Source: Corynebacterium aquilae DSM 44791 (GTDB lineage Bacteria; Actinomycetota; Actinomycetes; Mycobacteriales; Mycobacteriaceae). Taken from it: a stretch of DNA of 64,000 nt. Numbering within the stretch: position 1 is the stretch's first letter; each line of letters opens with the position of its first letter. A program made the translations under genes and the position numbers. The stretch lies in assembly GCF_001941445.1 (NCBI RefSeq), contig NZ_CP009245.1, positions 2,627,992 to 2,691,991 on the forward strand, read 5' to 3'. The notes beneath the pieces were generated by a model, which was given only the letters and a program-made list of their open reading frames with translations, made no database searches and was not told the DNA's origin. This document shows, in pieces, positions 17,752 through 26,470 of the stretch.

Positions 17752-18557
17752 TAGGACACCAGCCCGGTGACGCGTCCGTTGCGGTCGACGACGACGGTGT
17801 CGTTGCCGCGTTTTTCGATGGTGACTTGGCGGTCGCGGGCGCCGACGAAATCGGCGACGAAGTCGCTGGCCGGTTTGGTGATCAGCTCGTCGGCGCTGCC
17901 GGCTTGGGCGATCACGCCGCCTTTTTCCAGTAGCACGATGTTGTCGGCCAGTAGGAAGGCTTCGTCGATGTCGTGGGTGACGAAGACGATGGTTTTGTTG
18001 AGTTTGCGCTGCAGGTTGAGGATTTCGTCTTGCAGGTCGCGGCGCACTAGCGGGTCGATGGCGCCGAAGGGCTCATCCATGAGCAGGATGTTGGGGTCGT
18101 GCGCAAGGGCGCGGGCCACGCCGACGCGTTGGGCTTGGCCGCCGGAGAGTTCACCGGGGTAGCGGCTGGCGAGTGCCCGGTCGAGTCCGAGGATGTCCAT
18201 CAGTTCCAGGGCGCGGGCGCGGGCGGCGTCTTTGGGTTCGCCGCACAGCCGGGGCACGGTGGTGATGTTGTCGAGCACGCTGCGGTGGGGCAACAGGCCG
18301 GAGTTTTGGATGACGTAGCCGATGGAGCGGCGCAGCGCCACGGGGTCGCGGTCGGCGATGTCTTCTCCGTCGATACACACCCGCCCCGCGGTGGGGGTCA
18401 CCATCCGGTTGATGCACCGCAGCAGGGTGGTTTTCCCCGAACCTGAGCTTCCCACCAGGGCGGTGGTGGTGCCGGTGGGCACCGTGTAGCTGAAGTCTTT
18501 GACTGCGGGTTTGTCTGTCCCGGGGTAGGTGACTTGGACGTGTTCGAAGGAGATCAT
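17751..18557 (-). CDS. Osmoprotectant ABC transporter ATP-binding protein
   Basis: 268 residues with a complete ATPase: Walker A GSSGSGKTT, Q-loop IGYVIQNSG, signature LSGGQAQRVGVARAL, Walker B ILLMDEPFGAIDP and the switch histidine in VFVTHDIDEA. After the ATPase core comes a short C-terminal region (about 60 residues), too short for the tandem CBS domains of OpuCA, so ionic-strength sensing through CBS is not expected. It begins directly after the dcd stop, suggesting transcription from the dcd promoter. Confidence 0.93.
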   Translation of the reverse strand: MISFEHVQVTYPGTDKPAVKDFSYTVPTGTTTALVGSSGSGKTTLLRCINRMVTPTAGRVCIDGEDIADRDPVALRRSIGYVIQNSGLLPHRSVLDNITTVPRLCGEPKDAARARALELMDILGLDRALASRYPGELSGGQAQRVGVARALAHDPNILLMDEPFGAIDPLVRRDLQDEILNLQRKLNKTIVFVTHDIDEAFLLADNIVLLEKGGVIAQAGSADELITKPASDFVADFVGARDRQVTIEKRGNDTVVVDRNGRVTGLVS

Positions 18558-19130
18558 TTATTCCTCGTCGACGAAGTTTAAGTAGGCCTTGGATGGGGTG
18601 GGGCCGCGCTGGCCTTGGTATTTGCTGCCCAGGCTGCCGGCGCCGTAGGGGGTTTCGGCGGGGCTGGACATGCCGAACAACGCCAGCTGTCCGACCTTCA
18701 TTCCGGGCCACAGGGTGATGGGCAGGTTCGCCACGTTGGATAGTTCGAGGGTGATGTGGCCGGAAAAGCCCGGGTCGATGAAGCCGGCGGTGGAGTGCGT
18801 GAGCAGCCCCAGGCGGCCGAGGGAGGATTTGCCTTCCAGGCGGCCGGCCAGGTTGGCGGGCAGGGTGAATTTTTCCAGGGTGGCTCCCAGTACGAACTCG
18901 CCGGGGTGCAGCACGAAGGGTTCGCCTGCGGGCACTTCGACCAGGGTGGTCAGCTCGTCTTGCTGCAGCTTGGGGTCGATGTGGGTGTAGCGGGAGTTGT
19001 TGAACACCCGAAACAGCCCGTCCATGCGCACGTCGATGCTGGACGGCTGGATGAGCTTGGGGTCGAAGGGTTCGATGACGAGCTCGCCGGCATCGATGGT
19101 GGCCTTAATATCGCGATCTGAAAGAAGCAC
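18558..19130 (-). CDS. dcd: dCTP deaminase (likely bifunctional dCTP deaminase/dUTPase)
   Basis: Makes dUMP (via dUTP) from dCTP for thymidylate synthesis. 190 residues, normal length. The core [14 protein letters not shown], then [14 protein letters not shown] and the C-terminal [12 protein letters not shown] match the mycobacterial bifunctional Dcd rather than the monofunctional enterobacterial one, which has different residues after the Ser-Ser-Leu motif. The start is GTG; TAAACT at 19139-19144 on the minus strand is a plausible -10 and would give an almost leaderless message. The opu genes follow directly. Confidence 0.93.
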   Translation of the reverse strand: MLLSDRDIKATIDAGELVIEPFDPKLIQPSSIDVRMDGLFRVFNNSRYTHIDPKLQQDELTTLVEVPAGEPFVLHPGEFVLGATLEKFTLPANLAGRLEGKSSLGRLGLLTHSTAGFIDPGFSGHITLELSNVANLPITLWPGMKVGQLALFGMSSPAETPYGAGSLGSKYQGQRGPTPSKAYLNFVDEE

Positions 19131-19550
19131 GGTTCACCAGTTTAGTGAATGATGCGCGCATCAGCCCGGTGAAAAGCTGTGCATGATCCCCCCAACGGCC
19201 GCCTGGGGGTGTGTGGCAGATGCGTCTGTTGCCTGCGCAGCGCCTGCTTCGTACCCGGTGTTGGGGTACCACCCCTGCGGGTGTGGTGCCCGCAGCTTTC
19301 GCCCGGGTATTTCTGCGCGCTGACAGGGTGTGTGCGGGTTGGGGGTGGTGGTTTTTGCAGCACCAATGAGCGAATCTGCACTCATTTTTTGTCCGCCGTG
19401 GTCTCACTGGGCCTTCTTGGACCTTTTGGGGGCGCTGTTGCGGCTTTGGGACGTTTTGGGTGGTTAATGCTGTTCAGCGGGCATTTTTGGGGTGATTCGA
19501 CAGGGCAGTGCGGATGGTGAGTGCTTGGTGCGGTGTGGGGCGCCGCAGTT
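19131..19550. other. Intergenic stretch without a recognised gene
   Basis: About 420 bp, G/T-rich on the plus strand, between the divergent dcd and ABC transporter genes. Several short open frames exist, but none has a ribosome binding site or recognisable product. The dcd promoter is at its left edge. Confidence 0.4.
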
Positions 19551-19583
19551 GTGAAAGTAGTTCTTTCACTTTTTTGGTATAGT
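19551..19583 (+). promoter_or_regulatory. Promoter with overlapping inverted-repeat operator
   Basis: GTGAAAG (19551-19557) and CTTTCAC (19563-19569) form a perfect 7-bp dyad around TAGTT. The -10 TATAGT is at 19578-19583 with an upstream TGG, so the dyad covers the -35 position. This is where a repressor would act. A further GTGAAAG half-site is at 19622-19628, just before the start codon. Confidence 0.6.
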
Positions 19584-19633
19584 GGGGCGTTTGTAACCAT
19601 TTCCATGCCTTTTAATGCTTCGTGAAAGTCATC

Positions 19634-20497
19634 ATGTCCTCATCGCGCTATACATCCGCCGCCACCACCGCGCGGCTGACTTCACACCGCTCCGAGTCTG
19701 ACCACCACCACGCCACCCCGGCCGTCATCGCCGAAGGAATCGGCGTCACCGGCGACCAGGGCCCGGTGTTCGGTCCGCTGGACTTCACCATCCCCGGCGA
19801 AGGACTAACCGTCCTGGCCGGCCGCGGCGGATCCGGGCGCACCGCACTTGCGCTGACGATCTCCGGGCGCATGCGCCCCAACAACGGCACCTTGGAGGTG
19901 CTCGGCGACACCAACCCGCGCGCCTTCCGCCGCCACGTCGCCATCGCCGGGGTCGAAGAAATCGACCAACTCGACCGCGACGTGAAACTGTCCACCGTGT
20001 TCACCGAACACCTCGCCTGGACCCGGCCGTGGTTCTCCCTGCGCAAAAAAGCCGACGAGGACTACTACCGCCGCCTGTGCGAGCCCGTCTTCGGGGACCG
20101 CACCCTGCCACCACTTGACGCCTACGTTTCCCAAATCAGCGGCCTCGACCGCATCCTCATCCGCATCTCCCTCGCCCTGGCGCCGGCCGGCGGCGACGAG
20201 ATCCGAATGCTCGTCATGGACGACATCGAACAAGTCCACGAAATCGACGACCGGCTGGTCCTCATCGGCATCCTGGCGCGACTGTCCGAAACCATGCCCG
20301 TCGTCGTCAACGCCGTCAACGAGCTGCCCAAAGAAATCATGCCCCACTACACGCTCATCGAGCTGTTCACCGACGCCGGGCACCTGCAGCCCGAAAACGC
20401 CGGCGGCATCAGCGACCTCGTCGACACCATCCGCAGCGACATGCACAGCATCCACACCCCGCGGAACACCCGCACAGCAGAGGAGAACCAGCAGTGA
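19634..20497 (+). CDS. ABC transporter ATP-binding protein with atypical nucleotide motifs
   Basis: 287 residues. It has the order of an ABC ATPase, but the motifs depart from consensus. The Walker A reads GRGGSGRT, with Arg at about residue 69 where Lys is expected. The signature region reads ISGLDRIL instead of LSGGQ. Walker B reads MLVMDDIE, Asp-Asp rather than Asp-Glu. ATG 19634 is preferred because GAAAG lies five bases upstream; GTG 19622 is possible. It overlaps the following YhgE/Pip gene by 4 bp, so the two proteins probably work together. Whether it hydrolyses ATP is open. Confidence 0.75.
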   Translation: MSSSRYTSAATTARLTSHRSESDHHHATPAVIAEGIGVTGDQGPVFGPLDFTIPGEGLTVLAGRGGSGRTALALTISGRMRPNNGTLEVLGDTNPRAFRRHVAIAGVEEIDQLDRDVKLSTVFTEHLAWTRPWFSLRKKADEDYYRRLCEPVFGDRTLPPLDAYVSQISGLDRILIRISLALAPAGGDEIRMLVMDDIEQVHEIDDRLVLIGILARLSETMPVVVNAVNELPKEIMPHYTLIELFTDAGHLQPENAGGISDLVDTIRSDMHSIHTPRNTRTAEENQQ

Positions 20498-22557
20498 TTT
20501 CCGGTTTCAACGTCGGCACCGAACTCAGGCGCTTCAAACGCTCCAAACTGGGCCGCATCGCCATCCTGGCGCTGTGCCTGATCCCCCTGCTGTACTCCGC
20601 ACTGTACCTATGGGGATTCTGGAACCCCTTCGGCAAAGTCAAAGACCTCCCCATCGCCTTCGTCAACGAAGACCGCGGCACCGTCGTCGACGGTAAGCCC
20701 CTCAACGCCGGCAACGAAGTCGTCGAAGGGCTCAAAGACAACGACCAAGTCCACTTCGACTTCGTCACCCGCCAAGAAGCACTCGACGGAGTCAAACAAG
20801 GCGACTACTACTTCGTCGTCGAACTGACCCCCGATTTCTCCGAGGCAGTCGCCTCCCCCGCCACCGGGCAGCCCCGCCGCGCCGTCATCAACACCATCTA
20901 CAACGACGCCAACGGCTACCTGTCCACCATGATCGGCGAAAACGTCATGCGCACCATGCTGCCGGTCATCTCCAACAAAATCGGCGCCCAAGCCATCGAC
21001 AAAGTGCTGCTCGGCGTCCAATCCGCCGGCACCGGACTCGACCAAGCCGCCATGGGCGCCAACGCCCTCGCCAGCGGCGCCGCCCAACTCGACACCGGAC
21101 TCGACCAAGCCCTCGACGGGGCCAGCGACCTCGCCGACGGCGCCAACAAACTCAACGGCAAATCCCTCGAACTCGCCCAAGGCGCAGACAAACTCGCCGC
21201 CGGCACCCAACAACTCAACGGCGCAGTCACCGAAGCCACCGGCAAACTCACCCAACTCACCCAAGGCGTTGACCAACTATCCGGCGGCGTCAACCAGCTC
21301 GCCGACGGCGCCGGCCAAATCAACACCGGCGTCCAACAGCTCAAAGGCCGCCTCGACGAAGTCACCGCCGTCCAAGGCAATGCCGCCCGCGACATCACCA
21401 ACCTCGCCAACCAACTGCGCGGCATCCCCAACCCCGACGTGCAACGCGCCGTGGCCCAACTCGACCAGCTCGCCACCCAAGTCAACACCACCGCACTCGG
21501 ACCCCAGGCGCCCGCCACCAGCCAGCTCAACCAACTGGCCAACGGCACCCAACAACTCGCCTACCAGCTCGGCGACCCCAACGCCCCCTTCCGCAGCGGC
21601 TTCGACCAACTCCACGCCGGCACCGGACAACTGCCCGGCAAACTCGGCGAACTGACCAACGGCGTCAACCAACTCAACTCCGGCGCCCAAGAACTCGCCT
21701 CCGGCGCACACCGCCTCCACGACGAAGGCACCCAACCCCTGGCCGAAGGCTCCACCAAACTCGTCGACGGCATCGCCCAACTCGACGACGGCGCCGGCAA
21801 ACTGGCCGACGGCTCCAACACCCTAGCCACCAAGCTGAAGGAAGGCTCCGAAGCCGTACCCCGCTGGAGCCAAGCACAACGCGAAGGCACCGCCAGCGTC
21901 CTCGGCGGACCGGTGGAACTGACCTCCAGCAACGAAGCCGGCGAAAACACCTTCGGTGGCGGCCTCGCCCCCTTCTTCTTCTCCCTGGCCATGTTTATCG
22001 GCGGCATGATCATCTTCCTGCTGCTGCGCCCCATGCAAAACCGTGCGGTAGCCTCCGGCGTCGCCCCGCTACGCGCAGCCCTCGACGGCCTGCTGCCCGG
22101 CGCCATCATCGCCGCCATCCAAGCAACCGTCATCACCGCCGTCACCCTCTGGGCCGTCGGCCTCGACGCCCGCTACCCCATCTGGCTATTCATCTTCGCC
22201 ATCGGCGTCTCCATCATGTACACCGCCCTCAACCAGCTGCTCAACGTGGCACTCGGCCCCGGGCCCGGCAAGGTGGCCGCCATGGCTCTGCTGATGTTCA
22301 TGATCCTGTCCTCCGGCGGCCTCTACCCCGTCCAAACAGAACCCAAACTGTTCCAGGTACTGCACCCCATCAACCCGATGACCTACTCAGTCAACGGCTT
22401 CCGCGAACTGATGTACGGCAACCTCGACCACCGCATCTGGATTGCGGCCGGCGCCGTCGCCTTCATCACCGCGCTATGCATCGCACTGACCGCACTATGC
22501 GCCCGCCGCGATCGCTTCTGGACCATGAAACGACTCCACCCGGCCATCAGCCTCTAA
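20494..22557 (+). CDS. YhgE/Pip family membrane protein
   Basis: 687 residues. One membrane segment lies near residues 22-42, then a ~450-residue extracytoplasmic region, then about five segments from residue 490. The family signature is PLLYSALYLWGFWNPFG and LPIAFVNEDRG. The middle holds many short repeats such as LADGANKL, LASGAAQLD and LADGAGQI, typical of the coiled, heptad-like YhgE ectodomain. The last part (FFFSLAMFIGGMIIFLLLRP, PINPMTYSVNGFRELMYG) is an ABC-2-like permease domain. Related proteins include a phage infection receptor and type VII secretion components. It is coupled to the upstream ATPase. Confidence 0.88.
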   Translation: MISGFNVGTELRRFKRSKLGRIAILALCLIPLLYSALYLWGFWNPFGKVKDLPIAFVNEDRGTVVDGKPLNAGNEVVEGLKDNDQVHFDFVTRQEALDGVKQGDYYFVVELTPDFSEAVASPATGQPRRAVINTIYNDANGYLSTMIGENVMRTMLPVISNKIGAQAIDKVLLGVQSAGTGLDQAAMGANALASGAAQLDTGLDQALDGASDLADGANKLNGKSLELAQGADKLAAGTQQLNGAVTEATGKLTQLTQGVDQLSGGVNQLADGAGQINTGVQQLKGRLDEVTAVQGNAARDITNLANQLRGIPNPDVQRAVAQLDQLATQVNTTALGPQAPATSQLNQLANGTQQLAYQLGDPNAPFRSGFDQLHAGTGQLPGKLGELTNGVNQLNSGAQELASGAHRLHDEGTQPLAEGSTKLVDGIAQLDDGAGKLADGSNTLATKLKEGSEAVPRWSQAQREGTASVLGGPVELTSSNEAGENTFGGGLAPFFFSLAMFIGGMIIFLLLRPMQNRAVASGVAPLRAALDGLLPGAIIAAIQATVITAVTLWAVGLDARYPIWLFIFAIGVSIMYTALNQLLNVALGPGPGKVAAMALLMFMILSSGGLYPVQTEPKLFQVLHPINPMTYSVNGFRELMYGNLDHRIWIAAGAVAFITALCIALTALCARRDRFWTMKRLHPAISL

Positions 22558-22570
22558 CCCCCCACGCCAA

Positions 22571-22623
22571 AAGGCCCCACCCGAAAAGCGCGCAGCCCCG
22601 CTGCCCACCCCGGGTGGGGCCTT
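22571..22623 (+). terminator. Hairpin terminator after the YhgE gene
   Basis: AAGGCCCCACCCG (22571-22583) pairs perfectly with CGGGTGGGGCCTT (22611-22623), leaving a 27-base loop. There is no long T run, so strength is uncertain. Confidence 0.6.
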
Positions 22624-22671
22624 GCCCATGACTACAGTGGAAACCCCACCACACCCGCGAAAGCAACCACC

Positions 22672-23397
22672 ATGGATCCCCGCTACGCACACCTGCTCAC
22701 CGAACTGGCCTCCCCCGAGGCACACACCCGCGACGACAAAGCCTTCAACACCCTGGCAGAACTCATCGCCAAAGAAACCAACCCCACCACCCGCACCGCC
22801 ATCCTCGAGCACGCCACCTGCCGGCTGGCCACAGCGCAGGCAAGCGTATGGGAAAAATCCTTCCTCACCCTGATCCTGAGCTGCCTGTGCGAATCCGGCA
22901 CCCACCACGACCACGCCTACACCACCATGCGCCAGTGGTACCTCACCGAAGAAGACACCCGCGGATACGACCCAGAAATTGGATGGATCCACGCCATCGC
23001 CCACGGGGCGGACTACCTCGCCAGCCTGGTCACCCACCACCACCTCGCCCCCAACGAATGCCTGGAAACCATCAGCCTCCGCCTGCTAGGCCCAGGTGGC
23101 GCCTACACCGCCCACGAAGACGCCCGGCTAGCACGAACCGCCCTGATCAGCCTCGCCGCCCTTTCCCAACAGCCCAACACCCGCCCAGAAGACATAAACC
23201 GCTGGCTAAAACCCATCGAAGAAAAACTCTCCACCAGCACAGAGTTTCACCCCTGGCAGCACAACACCGCCATCACCCTCAACGCCATCCTCCAAGGCCT
23301 GCCAGAAAACACCCCTAACCAGCACTTCGAGGCGGTTCGGGAAAGCATCACCCGCATCACGCACCAGATTCGCCCCTATGCGACACCACTTACATGA
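22672..23397 (+). CDS. DUF2785 domain-containing protein
   Basis: 241 residues, soluble and mostly helical. The central EIGWIHAIAHGADYLASLVTH matches the DUF2785 family, whose function is unknown. Conserved His and Asp in this segment could bind a ligand or metal. The start ATG 22672 lacks a strong ribosome binding site. No partner genes are evident; a tRNA gene follows. Confidence 0.7.
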   Translation: MDPRYAHLLTELASPEAHTRDDKAFNTLAELIAKETNPTTRTAILEHATCRLATAQASVWEKSFLTLILSCLCESGTHHDHAYTTMRQWYLTEEDTRGYDPEIGWIHAIAHGADYLASLVTHHHLAPNECLETISLRLLGPGGAYTAHEDARLARTALISLAALSQQPNTRPEDINRWLKPIEEKLSTSTEFHPWQHNTAITLNAILQGLPENTPNQHFEAVRESITRITHQIRPYATPLT

Positions 23398-23428
23398 CCC
23401 CAGAGAAACATCCGCGGTTGGGAACTGG

Positions 23429-23434
23429 TATAGT
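23429..23434 (+). promoter_or_regulatory. -10 element of the tRNA-Gly promoter
   Basis: TATAGT preceded by TGG (extended -10 type) lies about 70 bp before the tRNA. No convincing -35 was found. Confidence 0.5.
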
Positions 23435-23503
23435 CATCGCGAGAAGAACGATTCCTTCGTTGCGTGTTTTCTCCGAAAACGTCGACGAGAGTTTTCTTCA
23501 GCT

Positions 23504-23574
23504 GCCGATGTAGTTCAATGGTAGAACTCCTGCTTCCCAAGCAGGCGGCGCGGGTTCGATTCCCGTCATCGGCT
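23504..23574 (+). tRNA. tRNA-Gly(CCC)
   Basis: The 71 bases fold as a cloverleaf. Acceptor arm GCCGATG pairs with CATCGGC, the anticodon stem is CCTGC/GCAGG with loop TTCCCAA, and the T arm has GGTTCGATTCC. The anticodon is CCC. The discriminator base is T23574 and CCA is not encoded. Its 3' end is the left border of a direct repeat that recurs at 27292. Confidence 0.97.
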
Positions 23575-23591
23575 CTCGTGTCATGTAGCGC
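23574..23591 (+). repeat. Direct repeat, left copy (candidate attachment site)
   Basis: TCTCGTGTCATGTAGCGC starts at the discriminator base of tRNA-Gly and is repeated perfectly at 27292-27309. An 18-bp match within 4 kb is not expected by chance. The interval between has other mobile-DNA features. Confidence 0.65.
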
Positions 23592-23621
23592 GACATTGTT
23601 CCAGACAATGTCGCGCTACAT
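23583..23621. repeat. Perfect 17-bp inverted repeat, head-to-head
   Basis: ATGTAGCGCGACATTGT (23583-23599) and its reverse complement (23605-23621) flank TCCAG. The element ATGTAGCGCGACAT recurs on the minus strand at 23891-23904, where similarity continues for several further bases (GTTCC). These look like insertion-sequence ends. The same structure, followed by a T-rich stretch, could also terminate tRNA transcription. Confidence 0.6.
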
Positions 23622-23898
23622 TTCTATTTTCTGGGGTGCTGAGATCGGCTCGGGTCGGTGTAATGGGCCGCTGTTTTTTCGCGCAATGAGTGTCGTTGCG
23701 AGGCCACACTTTGGGGGTTCGGTTCTGCAACTGGGGCGAATTTTTTGCTGGGCTGAGGGTTTGTGAGGTGGTGTTGGGTGAACTGACTCTTGCTGGGCTG
23801 TGGGCGTTGTGTGCAGGCGGGCGGTGCAGGTGTGGTGTTTTTCAGGTCTGGATGGTTGTGGGTGCGGATGTGTTCATGGTGGCCGGAACTATGTCGCG

Positions 23899-24159
23899 CT
23901 ACATCGGTTGTGGGGGTTGGGTGAATTTTTTGGTGTGGGGTGTTTTGTGTTTGGGGTGTGGGCCTAGGTGTTGGTGCTGGTGGTGGGGTGTGGATTGGGG
24001 TTTGAGTCCTTGGTCGCCGTGTCGTTCGTAGGCTCGGAGAATGGTGTAGATGGTTTGGAGGCTGAGGTTAAGTGCTTTGGCGATGGCGGTGACGGATTGG
24101 CAGTTGCGGTTCCTGACGATGATGGCTTTGTTGCGGTTGTATGTGGTGTTGCGACGGGG
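23899..24159 (-). pseudogene. Transposase N-terminal helix-turn-helix remnant (IS481/IS3-like)
   Basis: On the minus strand the open stretch encodes VTAIAKALNLSLQTIYTI followed by RAYERHGDQGLKP, a helix-turn-helix as at the N-terminus of IS481/IS3-class transposases. An in-frame stop lies just upstream (24160-24162), no start codon is present, and the frame dies at 23899 inside an ATGTAGCGCGACAT repeat. The catalytic DDE part is absent, so this is a fragment. Confidence 0.6.
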
Positions 24160-24870
24160 CTATTGGGGGTGTTCGTAATTGCGATCGTTCTGGATTAGCA
24201 ACGTGGTTGTGTCAGGTATGTCCCGGGACATGTGGGGGCTGTACTGGTGGGGAGATGTCAGATATGTCCCCGAACTTCACACCATCATCGGATCCATTAT
24301 CCAGCCCAAAACGGATACAAGCAGTTTCCTCGCGGCCACTGACCGGGCGGTCTGTTTTCCTTGATATTGCGGAAAAGCGGGTGCCCGGGTTTTTCGTGCC
24401 TGTCGGCTGTTGGGTGCGGTGTGGGTGCTTCGTTAGCCGAGGACGGTCTGGCGGAGGCGAGTTCATCCAGTTTTGTGATGGCCACGGAGTTCAGAGTTAG
24501 TGGCACTGCTGTCGCCGTCAGGGTGTGATTGAGGCACTGGAAGGTGGGAACGAGGTCTCCCACCATGAGTGGGAACGGGTTTGCATTACGTAAGCGCCTA
24601 CAGACTCTACTTTTTCTCCCAGGCTGTTGCTCTCAGGCGTTGACGCGGTTTTGAGTACCGCACTGACTTTACTGACGCCAAGCAGCCAGGTCGCTATCTT
24701 CGAGTCAATAGATCCCAACAGTTCGTAAGCAACAGGTACATAGACGAAGCATCCAAATGCAGCAAAAGCTCAGTGTGAGAGACACGATTACTTACCATGT
24801 ACAGATGAGCAAGGCTAGGGTATGAGCCCGCAACTTACTCGCACATTTACTGGAAAAGGTTTGACAGTAG
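24160..24870. other. Non-coding remnant region with IS-end-like palindrome
   Basis: About 700 bp with no supportable gene. ATGTCCCGGGACAT (24218-24231) is a perfect palindrome inside GTCAGGTATGTCCC. A near copy, GTCAGATATGTCCCC, lies about 45 bp downstream. Such repeats resemble decayed insertion-sequence ends. Confidence 0.45.
24848..24869. repeat. TACTG-N12-CAGTA inverted repeat, copy A
   Basis: TACTG at 24848-24852 and CAGTA at 24865-24869. It abuts the 3' end of the AlbA_2 gene. Two similar dyads lie upstream of that gene. Confidence 0.45.
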
Positions 24871-26262
24871 TTAGAGTAGGTGCCAAGAAGCGCGTGGATC
24901 TCGGTCAGACTTTCCTCTCCAGCGCACTAATTCGGCTTTTCGAAGTGCTTCCAATGCGCGCTTGGCAGTTGGTCGCGCAATACCGACCAGCTCCGCGACT
25001 TGTCCAGTGCTCAGCGGGCGATCCTGCAGTCTAAGCACATCTAGGATAATTCGTGCGTTTCGGGGCAGCTCAGCAAGTAATTCTGGGTCCACAGCATCGG
25101 TTGCTTTAAGCGTTAAGGTTACGGAGGATGCGTTTTGCCGATAAATAGGGGCGGAAAGTCCCTGTGTTTTCATCTCATGGAAGATACGCTTGATACCTTC
25201 GCCTAGTTCTCGAGTGATTCCCATGTCTGCACAGACGCGGGCGATTCGCGGGTTACGGGCATAGCGTGAAATCTGGAGGGGTTCGGTTGTATCAACCAGT
25301 CCGGGGAAGCGCCCAGGGGACGTGATCTCTACGCGATGTGGGAAAATTTCGAATCGAATATGGTCACCCGCTATGTTGTATGAGCGATGAACAACCGCAT
25401 TAACTAATCCTTCTAGCCAGGCATCGCGTGGAATCATAGGTACCGGGTTGAATAGGCCACTTTGAGTGAGCTGCTGCCGGGCGGGGATGGATTGAGTAAT
25501 TTTCGTAGCTGCCTGCATGATTTGTTGCGGCAAGGGACCTTCGATCCGAGTGTCCTCTAGCAGAGTCATTTGGGATCCAAGCCCACGTTCATCACTGTCA
25601 TATTTGAGGATTCTGACGTAAGCGCTGGGAAAATCGCGTTGCGGGCGGTCATCGAAAAGTAACTCCGCAGCTACAGTCAGTCTGTCGTGACGGTCTATCA
25701 GATCCCTGGCGTACAGCATCTCTTTCACGCTTGAAGAACCAATCGACTGCTGATAGCTTTCCGTGAGTTCTGCTGCTAGGTCATTAATAGTCAGATCAAC
25801 TGGCGTTGCTTCGAAAGTCTTACTACCTCGATCGTAGGCAAGCGCTTGCTGTTCTGCTAGTGATAGTTTGCGAGATTCATCGCCAATACGCAGGAAGCAG
25901 TCTCCCGATTTGCTGGTGTGAACTGTGTCACCAGGTTCGACTCGGATAATAAGCACCTGTTTACCATCGTCCTCGATGGTTGAAATCTGGGTACGCACCG
26001 GGGGGATAGTGAAGTCAATAGCGGCTTGGCGGATGGCATTGACCGATTTAGTTGGCACTCCATCGACTTGCCCATTGCTGAGCCCCACTGCCAGAATGCC
26101 TCCCTCAGCGTTAGCAAAGGCAATTAACGGTCGAGCGAGGTCTTTGGCTGCTATCCGCCCGGATTTTCGGTCAAACCATTGATCTTCCGCCCTGACCAGC
26201 AAATCTTTCAAGGCCCTCGAGTCCGGTTGGGCTAGCACTGCATGAACACTACGGAAACTCAC
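24871..26262 (-). CDS. AlbA_2 (Schlafen-like) domain ATP-binding protein
   Basis: 463 residues. The N-terminal ~130 residues form an AlbA_2 domain (WFDRKSGR, LIAFANAEGGILAVGLSNG). The middle has the HATPase_c_4-like block WLEGLVNAVVHRSYN and HRVEITSPGRFPG. The C-terminus is a winged helix-turn-helix (LSTGQVAELVGIARPTAKRAL). Proteins of this architecture are often annotated as putative DNA-binding transcriptional regulators or helicase-like, and some belong to defence systems. An inverted repeat lies 4 bp upstream of the start, suggesting autoregulation. The gene is visibly less GC-rich than its surroundings and sits in a tRNA-bounded interval, which argues for transfer. It appears intact. Confidence 0.85.
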   Translation of the reverse strand: MSFRSVHAVLAQPDSRALKDLLVRAEDQWFDRKSGRIAAKDLARPLIAFANAEGGILAVGLSNGQVDGVPTKSVNAIRQAAIDFTIPPVRTQISTIEDDGKQVLIIRVEPGDTVHTSKSGDCFLRIGDESRKLSLAEQQALAYDRGSKTFEATPVDLTINDLAAELTESYQQSIGSSSVKEMLYARDLIDRHDRLTVAAELLFDDRPQRDFPSAYVRILKYDSDERGLGSQMTLLEDTRIEGPLPQQIMQAATKITQSIPARQQLTQSGLFNPVPMIPRDAWLEGLVNAVVHRSYNIAGDHIRFEIFPHRVEITSPGRFPGLVDTTEPLQISRYARNPRIARVCADMGITRELGEGIKRIFHEMKTQGLSAPIYRQNASSVTLTLKATDAVDPELLAELPRNARIILDVLRLQDRPLSTGQVAELVGIARPTAKRALEALRKAELVRWRGKSDRDPRASWHLL

Positions 26263-26265
26263 GTA

Positions 26266-26290
26266 TCTACTGTAACATTGTTCCAGTAGA
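26266..26290. promoter_or_regulatory. TCTACTG-N11-CAGTAGA inverted repeat, copy B
   Basis: A perfect 7-bp dyad immediately upstream of the AlbA_2 gene start (26262), where an operator would lie. It shares ACTG-N-AACATT and CAGTAGA with copy C at 26471. Its core also contains ACATTGTTCCAG, which occurs in the 23583-23621 repeat. Confidence 0.5.
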
Positions 26291-26470
26291 TTTCACTGTC
26301 TTATATAGATGCTTGTTGGCAGATATTGCCTAGTGGAGAGCTGGAGATATCCTCATTAAGCCGTGCATTACCATTGCTTTCGCGTGACTTTACTTGCGTT
26401 ACCTTACCGTTCCCGACGCAGGGGCAGGCTGACAGGCGGAGCGAAGCTGCTGGAGCGTTTGGTTGAACAC

